Shown one piece after another: positions 1 through 8,529 of a DNA stretch of 40,316 bases. A program made the position numbers and the translations under genes. The notes under the pieces were generated by a model. That model was not told the DNA's origin. It ran no database searches and saw only the letters and a list, made by a program, of their open reading frames with translations. The number at the start of each line of letters is the position of its first letter. The stretch's first letter is position 1. The stretch lies in the NCBI RefSeq assembly GCF_004421185.1, contig NZ_LXQB01000004.1:1-40316 (forward strand), given 5' to 3'. This stretch comes from Methylacidiphilum sp. Yel. GTDB lineage: Bacteria > Verrucomicrobiota > Verrucomicrobiia > Methylacidiphilales > Methylacidiphilaceae.

Positions 1-2
1 GT

Positions 3-179
3 TTGTCCTTTGCCTTGTGTCTGGATAAGGGACACCTGAGCCGTTCTCGCAGGAATGGAGATGGACAGGTAAGTGAGGCCGATGAGAGTGTCAGGGTCTA
101 TCAAAACCTCAACACCCTCATCGGAGAGCTTGCCCTGGCTAAATCTGGTCAGTTATCTCCAGGAATCCCCTGCCTTTAG
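3..179 (+). pseudogene. C-terminal tail of an IS200/IS605-type TnpB-like protein (cut by window edge)
   Basis: An open frame enters from the left edge and ends at TAG 177-179, giving about 58 residues. It has no conserved domain in view, but it is hydrophilic and ends in a Ser-Pro-Gly-Ile-Pro-Cys-Leu tail. Its stop codon sits inside a GC-rich hairpin (163-183), the usual arrangement at the 3' end of tnpB genes, where the reading frame runs into the right end of the element. The composition is GC-richer than the genes that follow. The assignment rests on the hairpin layout and tail style, not on a catalytic motif, so it is moderate. Whether the missing upstream part is intact cannot be told from this window. 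Confidence 0.45.
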
Positions 180-195
180 GCATGGGGAGGATGTC
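163..195 (+). repeat. Right-end hairpin of an IS200/IS605-like element
   Basis: CCCCTGCC, the loop TTTA and GGCATGGGG form an imperfect palindrome around the TAG stop, followed by AGGATGTCAA. IS200/IS605 elements end in subterminal hairpins of this type and lack terminal inverted repeats. The element boundary is probably near 190-195. The second element in this window (9846-11175) has an equivalent hairpin just past its tnpB stop. Confidence 0.5.
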
Positions 196-336
196 AATTA
201 CTTTTAGAGGTTGACTTCCAATAAGTCCAAACAACACAGAAAAGTATCATTCTTTTGAGGCCAAGTGCACGGTTGAAAAAAGAAATTAAAAATGCGTTGA
301 CCCTCCTTTTCATTTTGCTTATAAGGGTCAAGTTGA

Positions 337-2811
337 ATGATTTTTCCCGCACGTTCTCAAGGGATCCACTCTTTTTATTCTATTGAAAAACCCACTCAAC
401 CTTTTATTTACTTAAAAAACTCAAAGTTTTATGTCCGTGGTTGGTTTTTTGATGCTGAAGGGAAAGCGGCCAAACAAATTAAGGTGCAAAGCAAAAACGA
501 TGTGTTTTTTTGTCACCCCATGGAAAGGACCGATATCCAAAAAAAATATACCTCGGCTGATCTTTCGGTGGATGCAATGTGTGGTTTTGAACGGTTTTGT
601 GATCTTAGTAGAGGTATTAAGTTTGTTCAAATCTTCGCACTCCTTTCTTCGGGCTTATGGATAGAGCTAAGTCGACACCTTGTTGTCGTGTTCAAGTCTA
701 AAGATTGGAGGAAGAAAAGAATCGAAAAAAAAATTGAAGTTTTTTCTGCCTTCCCTAAACCTGAAACTCCTTCTTTAAGTCCAATCACTCAAAATTCCCA
801 ATGGCTCAAACATTCACTATTGCTTTTTTTGAACAATCTTACGACAACTCTTAAATTCCCTGTTTTTTCAAGCCCTCTTTTGAGCATTGTCATATCCACC
901 AGGAATAGAGCCGAATTGCTCTATCAATGCTTTCAATCCATTCTGGCATATGTAGGATTGCCTTACGAATTGATCGTTGTCGATAATGCTTCAACCGATG
1001 AGACGCCCCTGCTTCTGGCCAAAACAGAAGGCATCAAAACTTTTAGGAATGATACTGATCTGGAGTATCTGCTCAGCGTTAATAAAGCTACATTGCTGGC
1101 TAAAGCCCCATACCTTCTCCTATTGAACAATGATATTATTCTTAGCCCACAAACCGTAGAACAAATGATAAGAACTATGGAATCCTATCCGGGCTGTGCT
1201 GCTGTGGGCTGTAAACTTGTTAGGCCAGATGGAACTTTACAGGAAGCAGGGTCTATTGTTTGGGCTGATGGCAGTGCCCTTGCCTACGGAAGGAATGATC
1301 CAGATCCAATGAGGCCTGAGTATAACTTTGTACGAGAGGTAGATTATTGTTCTGCAGCTTGTCTGCTAGTGCGTAGAGAATTATGGGAAAAACTTGGTGG
1401 CTATGATCCACAGTATGCTCCTGCCTATTATGAAGATAGCGATCTTTGTCTGAGTCTTTGGGCTATGGGGTATAAAGTTCTTTACCAGCCAGCAGCCTTG
1501 GTTTTTCATTATGAATTTGGAAGCCGCCCACTTGAAACTGTCAAAGCCATGATAGAAAAAAACCGGTGGAAATTCTTAGAAAAATGGAAGCAACAATTGC
1601 AATTGATGCACAGAGATGATGGCGATGTGTTGAAAGCCCGCGACAAGCGACATCAATCCGTCTATATACCAGAGAAGGAAAAAAGTAGCTGTTTTAAAGC
1701 AAGGATTTTGGTTCTGGATGACTGTGTTCCTCATTTCATGATGGGGAGAGGCTTCCCTAGGGCAATTACAATATTGCAGCTTCTCGAGCAGTTTGGATAT
1801 TTTGTAACTTTTTATCCCATGCTTTCCCAAGAGTATTCTAAGAAACATTTGGAACTAGCTTTTATGGAAAAAATTGAGCTCATGATTGGATGGGGCTCAG
1901 AACGACTCGAAGATTTTTTGCAGGAAAGAAAAGAGTATTACGATTTTATTTTTGTGAGTCGTATCCACAATTTTATGCATGTAGCTAAGCTTGTGAAAAA
2001 AAGACCTGATTTTTTTAGCAAAACCAGAGTTATCTACGATGCCGAAGCGATCGTTGCAAGAAGAGAAATTTTGAAGAAAAGCCTTGAAGGTTTTGCACTG
2101 AAGGAAAAAGAAAAAAAAGAATTAATCGATAAAGAGCTTCTAATAGCTCAATATGCCCATAGGGTTGTTGCGGTATCCAAAGAAGAAGCTCAATATTTTC
2201 ACCAAAAGGGTTTCGATGTACATATTCTTGGCCATTCGATTCATTGCAAGCCTACTGAGAGTAGCTTTGAACAAAGATCGGGCTTTCTTTTTGTTGGATA
2301 TATGGGTGAGGAAGGTCCTAATACCGATGGATTGTCATGGTTTTCTCACTATGTGCTTCCGCATTTAAAAAAGAAAATCCACTCTCGCTTTGAGGTGCTA
2401 GCTATAGGCCAGGTTTCAAAAGACTTTGTAGAACAACTTAGCCCTTTGGGAATAAAGTTTTTGGGCCTTGTGGAAGATATTCAACCCTTCTTCGAAAAAT
2501 GCAGAGTTTTTATTGCTCCGACCCGTTATGCAGCCGGAATTCCAATGAAAGTGCATGAAGCAGCTTCCTATGGCTTGCCGGTTGTGGCAAGCAAGCTTTT
2601 AGCTAAGCAACTCGCATGGACCCCAGGAGAAGAATTGCTTGCTGCTGATTCTCCAGAAGATTTTGCTGCCTGTTGTGAAAAACTTTATCAAGATGCATCC
2701 TTATGGAAGAAAATAAGAGAGAGCGCGCTCAACAAGGTCAAAATCGATTGTGATCCTAAACGGTTCGAAGAAAATCTTCTATCCCTATTTACATTTCCTA
2801 GAGATCAATAA
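337..2811 (+). CDS. Large two-domain glycosyltransferase (GT2 followed by GT4-like)
   Basis: Probably a cytoplasmic glycosyltransferase acting on cell-surface polysaccharide. Residues 20-120 form a small N-terminal domain often seen ahead of such enzymes. Residues 180-400 form a GT-A (GT2, rhamnosyltransferase-like) domain: LLSIVISTRNR near 181, VVDNASTDET at 214-223, the metal-site-like NND at 264-266, and the acidic EDSDL near 366. Residues 455-820 resemble a GT-B (GT4) enzyme, with a glycine-rich start and the acceptor-side stretch APTRYAAGIPMKVHEAASYG. ATG 337 has no convincing Shine-Dalgarno site. At 824 residues it is longer than single-domain enzymes, consistent with two catalytic domains adding two sugars in succession. 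Its substrate is unknown. It lies 611 bp ahead of a nucleotide-sugar cassette, which supports a polysaccharide role. Confidence 0.85.
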   Translation: MIFPARSQGIHSFYSIEKPTQPFIYLKNSKFYVRGWFFDAEGKAAKQIKVQSKNDVFFCHPMERTDIQKKYTSADLSVDAMCGFERFCDLSRGIKFVQIFALLSSGLWIELSRHLVVVFKSKDWRKKRIEKKIEVFSAFPKPETPSLSPITQNSQWLKHSLLLFLNNLTTTLKFPVFSSPLLSIVISTRNRAELLYQCFQSILAYVGLPYELIVVDNASTDETPLLLAKTEGIKTFRNDTDLEYLLSVNKATLLAKAPYLLLLNNDIILSPQTVEQMIRTMESYPGCAAVGCKLVRPDGTLQEAGSIVWADGSALAYGRNDPDPMRPEYNFVREVDYCSAACLLVRRELWEKLGGYDPQYAPAYYEDSDLCLSLWAMGYKVLYQPAALVFHYEFGSRPLETVKAMIEKNRWKFLEKWKQQLQLMHRDDGDVLKARDKRHQSVYIPEKEKSSCFKARILVLDDCVPHFMMGRGFPRAITILQLLEQFGYFVTFYPMLSQEYSKKHLELAFMEKIELMIGWGSERLEDFLQERKEYYDFIFVSRIHNFMHVAKLVKKRPDFFSKTRVIYDAEAIVARREILKKSLEGFALKEKEKKELIDKELLIAQYAHRVVAVSKEEAQYFHQKGFDVHILGHSIHCKPTESSFEQRSGFLFVGYMGEEGPNTDGLSWFSHYVLPHLKKKIHSRFEVLAIGQVSKDFVEQLSPLGIKFLGLVEDIQPFFEKCRVFIAPTRYAAGIPMKVHEAASYGLPVVASKLLAKQLAWTPGEELLAADSPEDFAACCEKLYQDASLWKKIRESALNKVKIDCDPKRFEENLLSLFTFPRDQ

Positions 2812-3422
2812 AGCCGGTGAGGGATGTTGCCATTGACGTTGCTGTTGGGAGTTTTCCTATTGAGCGAAAGCCTAAATACAAGCCTATATCTTGGATATGA
2901 GATGTTGAAGATGCTTTGGAAGAAAAAAAATTTTTGAGTTTAGCGAGTTGCCAGCATAGTCTTCTCCGGGGAGTTGTCTTAGGAGGTCTAGCAAAGCAGA
3001 CTTTGGTAAAATGCCTGCAGGAAACTCCATCGACTATATGTTGTAGCTTGAGAGGAACTTTTTCAAAGACGAACCCTTAGTCCTATCCAACTTGAGGAAC
3101 CTGCCGTAATGAGCAGCATCAGTAATACGCTTATAATGGGAATCTAAAGAATTTGGCTAGGAGTTTTGTCTTTAAAGCGTTATTAAGAAGAAGGCTATGG
3201 ACCTAGATGTAAGCTTGAGATGAAACTGTCCTTTAGGAGACAGGAAATAGTGTTCTTTCCGCCAGATCAAGATTGAGGAGCTTTTGAGGGATCAAAAGGA
3301 GAAAAAATCGTTGATATAGGAATGCTAACAAGGGGAAGGAAAGGAAAAGTAGCTAAGAAAAAAAAATGGTTGCAAAGAAAAAGCATTTTAAGAAATAATA
3401 CACGCTTTAGAAAATTTTTCCC
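2812..3422. other. 611-bp gene-free stretch, probably decayed coding DNA
   Basis: No open frame of useful length is present on either strand. Short stretches translate without stops but are interrupted repeatedly, which looks like an eroded gene rather than a compact regulatory region. I could not assign a family. The last 60 bases, rich in A and T, probably include the promoter of the sugar cassette that starts at 3423. Confidence 0.4.
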
Positions 3423-4220
3423 ATGAACATAAGCCAAGTTCCTATTTTTGTATTGTGTGGAGGAATGGGGACACGATTAAGGGAAGAAACGGAGTTTAGA
3501 CCAAAACCCATGGTAACAATTGGCAAGCATCCTATCCTTTGGCATATTTTGCAAAGTTATTCTAAGTTTGGCTTCAGAAGGTTTATCCTTTGTTTGGGAT
3601 ATAAATCTGAAGTGATCAAAAGTTATTTCCACAACTTTTTTTCTTTCAACAATGATTGCACAATCAATTTAAAGAACAATAAGACAGTAATCCATGAAAG
3701 CATCGAGCAGATTGATTGGGAAATTACCATGGCTTACACGGGGGAAAAGTCAATGACAGGAAGTCGGATTGCTCAAGCGGCAAAAAAGTACGTGGGTGAA
3801 TCCGAACATTTTGGAGTGACTTATGGAGATGGGTTGACTGATGTGAATCTTGCTGATGAATTTTACTTTCATCTTAACCACAAGAAAATTGGTACCATTC
3901 TAGGAGTCAATCCACCATCCAGGTTTGGTGAATTGGAAGTGAAGGGAGATCAAGTTATTTGTTTCCGAGAAAAGCCTGAGTTCGAAAACGATTGGATTAA
4001 TGGAGGTTATTTCTTTTTCAGAAGAGAATTTCTTTCTTATTTATCCGAGGATGAAAACTGTATCCTTGAGCGTGCTCCCCTTTTTAATTTGGCTAGAGAT
4101 GGGGAACTGAAAGTCTATAAGCACAAAGGGTTTTGGGCGTGCATGGACACACAGAGAGATAGGGACATTCTTGTTAAAATGGTAGAGGAAGGCAATACCC
4201 CCTGGTTGACCAAAAAATAG
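3423..4220 (+). CDS. rfbF: Glucose-1-phosphate cytidylyltransferase
   Basis: Joins CTP and glucose 1-phosphate to give CDP-glucose, the first step of CDP-sugar synthesis in the cytoplasm. The nucleotidyltransferase signature is intact: LCGGMGTRLREETEFRPKPM at residues 11-30, with the G-G-x-G-T-R loop and Lys28. YGDGLTDVN near 140 supplies the metal-binding Asp pair, and EKPE plus the NGGYFFF stretch are typical of the family. Length (265 residues) matches the usual 255-260. It is the first of four close-packed genes (7 bp to the next). The CDP-glucose 4,6-dehydratase normally encoded next is not recognisable here, so the final sugar is uncertain. Confidence 0.9.
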   Translation: MNISQVPIFVLCGGMGTRLREETEFRPKPMVTIGKHPILWHILQSYSKFGFRRFILCLGYKSEVIKSYFHNFFSFNNDCTINLKNNKTVIHESIEQIDWEITMAYTGEKSMTGSRIAQAAKKYVGESEHFGVTYGDGLTDVNLADEFYFHLNHKKIGTILGVNPPSRFGELEVKGDQVICFREKPEFENDWINGGYFFFRREFLSYLSEDENCILERAPLFNLARDGELKVYKHKGFWACMDTQRDRDILVKMVEEGNTPWLTKK

Positions 4221-4226
4221 GCCCTT

Positions 4227-5222
4227 ATGAAAAAAGTTCTAATCACTGGGAATAAAGGCTATATTGGGGCGCATCTGGTTTCCCTCTGTAAAGAATATGG
4301 CTTTGAAGTTATAGGGTGTGATATTGGATTTTTTGAAGGCTGCCATTGGGATTCTATAGTGCCCGCTGATGAACAATGGGAGATGGATTTTTTGTCGATT
4401 GACGAAAGAAAGCTTGAAGGCATTGATGTCATCTGCCATCTGGCTGCTATATCCAATGATCCCATGGGGGAACTAGATGAGAAACTTACCTATCGTATAA
4501 ACCGTGATGGGTCGGTTGCTTTAGCTAAAAAAGCTAAAAAAGCTGGCATCCCGCTATTTCTCTATGCAGGGAGTTGTTCAGTTTATGGGAAAGCCAGTTC
4601 TTTAGATTTAGATGAAACAGCTCCTTTTAATCCCGTATCAGCTTATGCACAATCCAAAGTGGAAGCTGAAAAAGAGATATCGCAACTGGCAGACGCCTCT
4701 TTTTCCCCTGTTTTCTTAAGAAACGCAACGGCTTTTGGTTATTCTCCGATGCTAAGGATCGATCTTGTGGCCAATAATCTGCTTGCCTGTGCTTTGGCCT
4801 TGAAGCAGATTAGGGTTTTGAGCGATGGAACACCTTGGAGACCTCTCGTTCATTGTAAAGATATTGCTCGAGCGTTTATTGCTCTGATCCAGGCTCCGAG
4901 AGAGAAAATTCATAATCAAGCGATTAATATTGGAGGCAACGAAGAGAACTATCAAGTCAGAGAGATTGTTGATAAGGTCAAGCAGTTAGTGCCACAAGCC
5001 GAAGTGGTGTATACGGGAGAGGTTGGAGCTGACCCAAGAAATTATAGAGTATCTTTTGATAAACTCTCCAAAATACTGCCTGATTTTAAGCTTGATTATT
5101 CTCTGGATAGGGGCTTAGAAGAGCTCTATGAATCTATGGTGAAAAAGAAATTTTCCAAGGAGGATTTTGAGTCTGATCGATTTGTCCGGTTACGAAGGCT
5201 AAAAAAGAAGTTGATGAAATAA
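4227..5222 (+). CDS. NAD-dependent epimerase/dehydratase (extended SDR)
   Basis: A nucleotide-sugar-modifying enzyme of the extended short-chain dehydrogenase family. The Rossmann motif GNKGYIG (residues 8-14) binds NAD(P), ICHLAAISNDP is the typical strand-4 motif, SCSVYG carries the catalytic Ser, and YAQSK provides the Tyr and Lys of the active site. The 331-residue length fits the family. It starts 7 bp after rfbF and is followed 10 bp later by the 3,5-epimerase-like gene, so it should act on the same CDP- or dTDP-sugar. It is not a close match to classical CDP-glucose 4,6-dehydratases, which carry a GxKGSW-type loop; it may still replace that step or be a 4-epimerase or reductase. Confidence 0.8.
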   Translation: MKKVLITGNKGYIGAHLVSLCKEYGFEVIGCDIGFFEGCHWDSIVPADEQWEMDFLSIDERKLEGIDVICHLAAISNDPMGELDEKLTYRINRDGSVALAKKAKKAGIPLFLYAGSCSVYGKASSLDLDETAPFNPVSAYAQSKVEAEKEISQLADASFSPVFLRNATAFGYSPMLRIDLVANNLLACALALKQIRVLSDGTPWRPLVHCKDIARAFIALIQAPREKIHNQAINIGGNEENYQVREIVDKVKQLVPQAEVVYTGEVGADPRNYRVSFDKLSKILPDFKLDYSLDRGLEELYESMVKKKFSKEDFESDRFVRLRRLKKKLMK

Positions 5223-5232
5223 GTTTGTTCCT

Positions 5233-5778
5233 ATGAAATTTATTCCACTTCCTTTAGAGGGAGCTTATTTAATCGATCTTGAAAAAAAGGAAGACCCAAG
5301 AGGTTTTTTTGCACGATTTTTTTGCAAAAACGAGTATGCAAGCCATGGTCTTGATTCAACTATTGTGCAGATCAATACTTCTTTTAGTTTAAAAAGAGGA
5401 ACCCTACGAGGTCTGCATTATCAAATCTTTCCAAAGGCTGAAACCAAAGTCATCCGGTGTATCCGTGGAGCTTTGTGGGATGTCATTGTCGATTTGCGTC
5501 CCGAGTCTAATACTTTTCTCTGTCATTATTCCTGTGAACTCAATGAGGAAAACAGACGGATGCTGTTTGTTCCTAAAGGGTTTGCGCATGGATTTTTGAC
5601 ATTAATGGATAATACAGAAGCTTTTTATTTGGTGGGAGAATTTTATGCTCCTGAATATGAAAGGGGAATTCGGTATAATGATCCAGCTTTAAATATTCCC
5701 TGGCCTTTTGAGCCTCTAGTTATTTCAGAAAAAGACAAAAGTTATCCTGACTTTGACAGGCATAGAGCCCTCCAATGA
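5233..5778 (+). CDS. rfbC: dTDP-4-dehydrorhamnose 3,5-epimerase family protein
   Basis: A cupin-fold epimerase that would invert C3 and/or C5 of a 4-keto-6-deoxy nucleotide sugar. Family signatures include DPRGFFARFFC (residues 18-28), GTLRGLHYQ near 56, the catalytic-site neighbourhood VIRCIRGALWDVIVDLR, and FVPKGFAHGF near 117. The His of the RGLHYQ block is the usual catalytic base. Length (181) is normal. The stop overlaps the next gene's start in an ATGA, so translation is probably coupled. Operon context with a cytidylyltransferase suggests a CDP- rather than dTDP-linked substrate, although the fold alone cannot decide this. Confidence 0.88.
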   Translation: MKFIPLPLEGAYLIDLEKKEDPRGFFARFFCKNEYASHGLDSTIVQINTSFSLKRGTLRGLHYQIFPKAETKVIRCIRGALWDVIVDLRPESNTFLCHYSCELNEENRRMLFVPKGFAHGFLTLMDNTEAFYLVGEFYAPEYERGIRYNDPALNIPWPFEPLVISEKDKSYPDFDRHRALQ

Positions 5779-6707
5779 AAATTTTGTTTACGGGAGGAAG
5801 TTCTTTCACAGGATTCTGGTTTTGCAAACTCCTTTTGGAAAGAGGACATGAGGTAGTTGGCCTGCTCACTAAAAAAAGAAATGACTATGAGGGGATAAGA
5901 AAAAAAAGAATAGATTATCTTTCCTTGCACATGGATTTTGTCGAGGAAGCTCCTTTTGGTTCAGAAAAAGGACGGAGCCTTTTAAAAACCAAAACATTCG
6001 ATGTCCTTTGTCATCATGGAGCATATGTTAAAGAGTACAAAAGTGAAAATTTTGATTGGCTTTTTGCCTTAGAAAACAATACGAAGCATATCCAGGAAGT
6101 CCTTAGTCTTTGTAAGGAGCATGCCGTTGGGACTATCATTCTTACCGGTTCGGTCTTTGAACCAAATGAAGGCATAGGCTCTACTCCTTTAAGAGCTTTC
6201 TCTCCTTACGGACTTTCTAAGGGCTTAACTGCAGAAGTCTTTAATTATTATGCTACTGTTTATGGACTTACTCTAGGCAAATTCGTTATTCCTAACCCAT
6301 TTGGGATCTTTGAAGAAAAAAGGTTTACTTTTTATCTTATCGAAAACTGGAAAAGAAAACAAACGGCTGTTGTCCAAACCCCAAACTATATCCGCGATAA
6401 TATTCCTTGTGATCTTCTTGCCCATTGTTATTGCCGGTTTGTCGAAAAGATGCATGCGGAAAAGCAAAAATTTTGTAAAGCAAATCCAAGTTATTTTATA
6501 GAATCCCAAGGAGCTTTTGCCCTTAGGGTTGCTAGAGAAGTTAGCAACCGAACTGGCTGGCATTGCCCTGTAGAACTTAAGGAACAAAAGAGCTATGCTG
6601 AACCTTACATGCGAGTCAATTTCCAACCGGCTCTTTTCGACGTTCCAGAGTGGTCTGAGAAACGTTTTTGGGATGATTATATCACTTATGCTATTGAGAA
6701 TTACTAA
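5775..6707 (+). CDS. NAD(P)-dependent sugar reductase/epimerase (SDR)
   Basis: Likely the final reductase of the cassette, reducing a 4-keto sugar nucleotide to the finished CDP-deoxysugar (abequose/paratose synthase-like). The Rossmann motif at residues 7-13 (GGSSFTG) and YGLSKGL, with the active-site Tyr and Lys, are visible. ILTGSVFEPNEG supplies the Ser/Thr position. Length is 310 residues. ATG 5775 overlaps the previous stop by 4 bp. The specific sugar cannot be read from sequence. It ends the polysaccharide block; 190 bp of apparent non-coding DNA follow. Confidence 0.75.
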   Translation: MKILFTGGSSFTGFWFCKLLLERGHEVVGLLTKKRNDYEGIRKKRIDYLSLHMDFVEEAPFGSEKGRSLLKTKTFDVLCHHGAYVKEYKSENFDWLFALENNTKHIQEVLSLCKEHAVGTIILTGSVFEPNEGIGSTPLRAFSPYGLSKGLTAEVFNYYATVYGLTLGKFVIPNPFGIFEEKRFTFYLIENWKRKQTAVVQTPNYIRDNIPCDLLAHCYCRFVEKMHAEKQKFCKANPSYFIESQGAFALRVAREVSNRTGWHCPVELKEQKSYAEPYMRVNFQPALFDVPEWSEKRFWDDYITYAIENY

Positions 6708-6924
6708 ATTTATCTTGAAAGAAAGCCATGTCAAAAAGAGCGGTTTTTAGACCAATGGAAGCTAGAGTGGAAACTGGACAGCTTCTGCGGTAGAAAAAGC
6801 TAGAAGATTAATTTTAAGGAAATAAAACTGAGCTATGATTTTCCTTGAATAGTAACAAAGGATGGGGTTTTTGAATTAGCGACGGTTTGATTTCTTTTTG
6901 CCCCGCTATAAAAAGATATATCGA

Positions 6925-8121
6925 ATGAAAAATGATAGCCCAATAATAATTATAGGTGGGGGTATCATTGGCCTGGCTTTGGGCTATAAGCTTCTGCGAT
7001 CAAAAAAAGTTTCTTCTCTGATAATTCTAGAAAAAGAAAAAGAAGTAGGGCTACACCAAAGCAGCCATAATAGTGGGGTGCTCCATGCTGGGCTTTATTA
7101 CGCAGTTGGTAGTCTGAAAGCTAAACTCGCTGTCGATGGCATCAGACAGATGGTTTCTTTTTGTCGGGAAAATGGGATTGCTCATGAAATTTGTGGAAAA
7201 TTGGTTGTTGCTAAAGAAGAAGCGGAACTCTCTGAACTTCATCGACTAAAAAAGCAAGGGGATGCGAATGGTCTTGTTGGATTACAAATTCTGGATTCCA
7301 AAGAGATGAAAAAAATTGAACCTTTTGCCAGCGGAATCGCTTCAATTTACGTTCCAGAAGAAGGAATTGTGGATTATAGACAAGTCTGTCAGGTGCTTGC
7401 TACTAAAATAGAACTCATGGGAGGGAAAATCTTTCGGGAAGCCAAGGTGGTTGACATTAAGAAAAAAGGTAGGACGTGGAAGATCAAGACAGGAAGAGGA
7501 AATTTTTTGACTTCTTTTCTAGTCAATTGTGCTGGGCTTTATTGCGATAGAATATGCCGTTTAGCAATGGGGCATTGCCCCATTCGAATTGTTCCTTTTA
7601 GAGGAGAATATTTCGAAATCAAAGAGCATAGGAAATACCTTGTTAAAAATTTGATCTATCCAGTTCCAGATCCTCGTTTTCCTTTTTTGGGGGTTCATCT
7701 GACCCGAATGATTAATGGAAGAGTTGAAGCAGGGCCCAATGCCGTTCTCTCTTTTTCAAGAGAGGGCTACTCTAAAGGCAGCTTCGATTGGAGGGATACC
7801 TATGAGATCTTTTCTTATCAAGGATTTTGGAATTTTTTAAAAAGATATCCTCTTGCAGCATGGGAAGAGTGGAAAAGATCAAGAAGGAAAAGCCTTTTTT
7901 GCAAGGCGATCCAAAAGTTGGTACCAGAAATTCAAGAACAAGACATGATTGCAGGAGCTGTTGGAATTCGGGCTCAAGCCCTCTTCCCCGATGGGAAACT
8001 TGTCAATGACTTTTTGTTTGTTAAAGAGGAAGGCGTGCTTCATCTTCTTAATGCTCCTAGTCCTGGAGCAACAGCCTCCTTGGCGATCGCTGATGAAATC
8101 GTAAATAGAATTGAAGCCTAA
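6925..8121 (+). CDS. lhgO: L-2-hydroxyglutarate oxidase-like FAD-dependent oxidoreductase
   Basis: An FAD enzyme of the DAO family that would oxidise L-2-hydroxyglutarate to 2-oxoglutarate and pass electrons to the membrane quinone pool. The dinucleotide-binding motif IIIIGGGIIGLALGYKLL lies at residues 6-23 and is followed by a Glu-rich strand end (LEKEKEVG). HNSGVLHAGLYY, next to the flavin, is characteristic of LhgO. The C-terminal GIRAQ block and the SPGATASLAIADEI segment complete the FAD site. A TTG 27 bp upstream (6898) is in frame, but ATG 6925 places the Rossmann strand at the expected distance, so I prefer it. It appears monocistronic, with a hairpin about 85 bp downstream. Confidence 0.8.
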   Translation: MKNDSPIIIIGGGIIGLALGYKLLRSKKVSSLIILEKEKEVGLHQSSHNSGVLHAGLYYAVGSLKAKLAVDGIRQMVSFCRENGIAHEICGKLVVAKEEAELSELHRLKKQGDANGLVGLQILDSKEMKKIEPFASGIASIYVPEEGIVDYRQVCQVLATKIELMGGKIFREAKVVDIKKKGRTWKIKTGRGNFLTSFLVNCAGLYCDRICRLAMGHCPIRIVPFRGEYFEIKEHRKYLVKNLIYPVPDPRFPFLGVHLTRMINGRVEAGPNAVLSFSREGYSKGSFDWRDTYEIFSYQGFWNFLKRYPLAAWEEWKRSRRKSLFCKAIQKLVPEIQEQDMIAGAVGIRAQALFPDGKLVNDFLFVKEEGVLHLLNAPSPGATASLAIADEIVNRIEA

Positions 8122-8204
8122 GATAATAGCAGAAATTATTCCTAGGGATTAAGAAAGGAAGTAGCCACATTTTCTCTAGTCTGAATTTTTAAACCTACCA
8201 ATTA

Positions 8205-8245
8205 GCCGTCCACCCTCATTGGGGTGGGAAGGCTTTCACGCTTTT
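8205..8245 (+). terminator. Possible intrinsic terminator after lhgO
   Basis: CCACCC (8210-8215) pairs with GGGTGG (8222-8227) across a six-base loop. The stem can extend outward with GCC (8205-8207) and GGC (8231-8233) over a small internal bulge. The hairpin is followed by TTTCACGCTTTTT. It lies between two convergent genes. The T tract is interrupted, so termination strength is uncertain. Confidence 0.4.
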
Positions 8246-8529
8246 TAGGAAAATTTTCCATGCATCAACTGGTGCTATTAGGAAAATGAACGAGATTGGA
8301 AGCCAAATTTATTGATAGCCTAGAATCTGGATCTCTTAGATTTTTCGAATGTTTTCTAGACTAAGCACAGCATCTTTCGACACGTTTTCAAGAAATTATT
8401 GAAGAGGAAGCTAAGGCAGAAGAGCAATTTTCAAAAAGGGATGCCAACGCTTTACTTTCTGAACCACTTGCCATCAAATCCATAAGCACCTCCCTGTTGA
8501 CTGGCCTCTCAAGAGAAAATAAATACAAC

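Noticed and set aside
6273..6734. 153-codon minus-strand frame opposite the sugar reductase
   Set aside because: The plus-strand SDR has clear catalytic motifs; the opposite frame has none.
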